Shown piece by piece: positions 62,683-64,000 of a stretch of DNA of 64,000 bases (positions are counted from its first letter, which is position 1; each line of letters starts with the position of its first letter). The translations under genes were made by a program, and so were the position numbers. The stretch is taken from assembly GCF_024199945.1 (NCBI RefSeq), contig NZ_JANADP010000001.1, forward strand, positions 6,758,001 through 6,822,000, in the 5' to 3' direction. The notes under the pieces are model-generated. The model worked only from the letters and a program-made list of their open reading frames with translations, did no database searches and was not told where the DNA came from. Source of the DNA: Bradyrhizobium sp. CCGUVB4N (GTDB lineage: Bacteria; Pseudomonadota; Alphaproteobacteria; Rhizobiales; Xanthobacteraceae).

Positions 62683-63624
62683 CTACGCTCCCTTGTTCGG
62701 GCCTTCGCCCTCGATTTCGTTGACCTTTGCGCGGCGCAACGCGTCGTCTATGCGGCCTTCCGCAGCAGCGAGCCAGTTGACGGCTTCGCTCATGCTGGCG
62801 ATGCCGTGGGCAATCAGCACCGCTGGCTTGACATCGCCGCCGGCCTCAAGCAACGCCGCGGCCGCTTTGGCATCGCTGACACCAGCGATCGATGCCACGA
62901 TCCCGCGCGCCCGTTCCCGCAACTTCGCATTATCGGCCTTCAGGTTGACCATCAGCCCCTGGTGGATGTGACCGAGCTCGAGTCCCATCAATGATGAGAG
63001 CATGCCGAGCGCGGCCTTTTGCGCGGCTCCGGCCGCGAGCCGCGTCGAGCCGCGCAGCGCCTCCTCCCCGCTTTCGAGCAGGATCGAGGCGTCGGCGCCT
63101 GTGAGCAACGGAGAGGCAGGATGGTGCGCAATGCCGACCACGAAGGCGCCGCGCCTGCGCGCCGCTGCGGCCGCGGCGACGGTGAACGGCGTCGAGCCGC
63201 TTGCCGAGACGGCGATCACCGCGTCGCGGGAGAGATCGCCAAGCTCGGTCATGGACCTCTCGCCGGCTACAGCATCATCCTCCGCCGCGCCGTCGATGCG
63301 AAATGGCTCAGTGGTCCCGCCGGGCAGGACAATTGCGATGCGGCTCGGGTCAAGGCCGAACGTACCGGGAAGCTCGGCAGCATCCGCGGCCGCCGCAAGG
63401 CCCGAAGACCCCGCACCGGCAAAGACCAGACGCCCGCCGGCCCGCCAAATGGCGGCGAGCCGAAGTGCCGCTGTGCGAATGTCCTTTGAAGCAACCGCAA
63501 CCGAAGCAATCGCCCGGCGGTAGGAGGCAAGCATCGCGTCTGCAAACACCGCTTCATCGGTCGTCACGATGTCAGCGGTGTCGCCGCACCTCTCTCCCGT
63601 CTCCGCACTCGGCAGTACCAGCAT
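62683..63624 (-). CDS. murQ: N-acetylmuramic acid 6-phosphate etherase-like SIS protein
   Basis: ATG 63624 is preferred over a TTG at 63636; the product is 313 residues (E. coli MurQ has 298). The SIS domain motifs match MurQ: GAGSSGLAAAADAAELPGTF with the first catalytic Glu, AVSASGSTPF, and RGSTRLAAGAAQKAALGML. The second catalytic position reads RIDGAAEDD, where MurQ has V-E-G-A-E-D, so Glu may be replaced by Asp. The enzyme would cleave lactate from MurNAc-6-phosphate, giving GlcNAc-6-phosphate. It is the first gene of the importer operon. A role as a sugar-phosphate sensor is the alternative. Confidence 0.75.
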   Translation of the reverse strand: MLVLPSAETGERCGDTADIVTTDEAVFADAMLASYRRAIASVAVASKDIRTAALRLAAIWRAGGRLVFAGAGSSGLAAAADAAELPGTFGLDPSRIAIVLPGGTTEPFRIDGAAEDDAVAGERSMTELGDLSRDAVIAVSASGSTPFTVAAAAAARRRGAFVVGIAHHPASPLLTGADASILLESGEEALRGSTRLAAGAAQKAALGMLSSLMGLELGHIHQGLMVNLKADNAKLRERARGIVASIAGVSDAKAAAALLEAGGDVKPAVLIAHGIASMSEAVNWLAAAEGRIDDALRRAKVNEIEGEGPNKGA

Positions 63625-63642
63625 CGTGAATACCAATGGTAG

Positions 63643-63686
63643 ATACCTCTTGTATTCGTTTTAGCCACGTGACATACCACTTGTCT
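63643..63686. promoter_or_regulatory. Direct repeat in the divergent murQ/kinase promoter region
   Basis: atacctcttgtat (63643-63655) and ataccacttgtct (63674-63686) match in 11 of 13 positions, with starts 31 bases apart. The ACCACTTGTCTAG form recalls operators of GntR-type amino-sugar regulators such as NagR and DasR. They lie between the divergent murQ-like and kinase genes. Confidence 0.45.
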
Positions 63687-63717
63687 AGAGGCGTTAAGAA
63701 TATTTTTAGGAGGCTCC

Positions 63718-64000
63718 TTGGCGACAGCCCGGTTCTTTCTCGGAGTAGACGGCGGCGCCACCCGTTGCCGCGCGAGACTGCGGGATTCGTCAGGCCAAGA
63801 GCTCGGGCGCGGGCTCGGGCCGGCTTCGAACATCTATCTCGACTTCGACGAGGCGATGCGCGTCGTGCGCGAAACCATCGAATCCGCGATCAGTGCCGGC
63901 GCGCCAAGGCAGGAGATCGCAGTCGGCCTTAGTCTTGCTGGGCTTTCGGACGACAGGGAGGCAGCGCGCGTCTCCGCCGCCCTGCCCGGCTTTGCCCGCA
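63718..64000 (+). CDS. BadF/BadG/BcrA/BcrD-type N-acetylglucosamine kinase (cut by window edge)
   Basis: The start is TTG 63718 with a full AGGAGG ribosome site at 63708-63713; no ATG fits the family start. The first residues read FFLGVDGGATRCRARL, the phosphate-1 motif of the ASKHA fold (D-G-G-x-T) found in NagK-like kinases. 94 codons are present before the right edge. It is divergent from the MurQ-like gene. Phosphorylating imported GlcNAc or MurNAc-type sugars would supply the etherase and the NagA/NagB enzymes encoded at 3171-5086. Confidence 0.82.
   Translation, partial: MATARFFLGVDGGATRCRARLRDSSGQELGRGLGPASNIYLDFDEAMRVVRETIESAISAGAPRQEIAVGLSLAGLSDDREAARVSAALPGFAR

Noticed and set aside
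1..64000. CRISPR array, tRNA/rRNA genes, intact insertion sequence
   Set aside because: No regularly spaced direct repeats, no tRNA-like cloverleaf or rRNA stretch noticed by eye, and no transposase among the translated frames.

Overview
The window looks like a chromosomal stretch of a GC-rich alphaproteobacterium of the Hyphomicrobiales, most like Bradyrhizobium or a relative. The grounds are high GC at third codon positions, dense long open frames on both strands, many carbohydrate ABC importers each with its own LacI-type repressor, and typical rhizobial ThuA/Gfo-Idh-MocA, HAAT (Liv) and hydantoinase modules. I see no rRNA, tRNA, CRISPR or intact insertion sequence.

Layout. (1) 1-7142: a sugar importer cut by the left edge, a LacI regulator with two visible operators, and a divergent operon of NagB-type deaminase, NagA deacetylase and two oxidoreductases, i.e. 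amino-sugar use. (2) 7159-13033: an operon of binding protein, two permeases, Gfo/Idh/MocA oxidoreductase, ThuA and LacI that lacks its own ATPase. (3) 13196-26067: an SDR, a RidA protein and the most unusual block: a LodB-like flavoprotein, a 1257-residue LodA-like quinoprotein fused to a haem-oxygenase-like diiron domain, an S10 carboxypeptidase, a thiamine-diphosphate decarboxylase, a LysR regulator and an S53 acid peptidase. Three copies of one LysR leader/5'-end sequence sit upstream of the S10, decarboxylase and S53 genes. (4) 26639-35760: a GntR/LacI-type repressor, an Rbs-type importer and sugar or sugar-acid enzymes, tied together by ATGTTATCGATAACAT-like operators. (5) 35849-43355: a GH31 enzyme with the sulfoquinovosidase residue set, its ABC importer and a LacI regulator with two TAGCGCTA-core palindromes. 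(6) 43424-57468: hydantoinase A/B, SDR and HpaI aldolase in one operon, a LysR regulator, and a Liv importer with an aminotransferase and an aldehyde dehydrogenase; an almost identical inverted repeat precedes both operons. (7) 57759-64000: a MurQ-like etherase, an importer with its own ATPase, a phosphatase, and a divergent BadF-type amino-sugar kinase cut by the right edge.

How it works together: most of the window is a scavenging region for sugars, amino sugars, plant sulfolipid-derived sugar and amino-acid-like compounds, as expected of a soil or root bacterium. Region 3 differs. It combines two acid peptidases with an amine/amino-acid-oxidising quinoprotein fused to a diiron oxygenase-like domain, its maturation flavoprotein, a 2-oxoacid decarboxylase and nearby RidA. 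I propose a peptide or amino-acid modification or degradation pathway. The domain assignments rest on motifs visible in the sequence; the pathway is inference.
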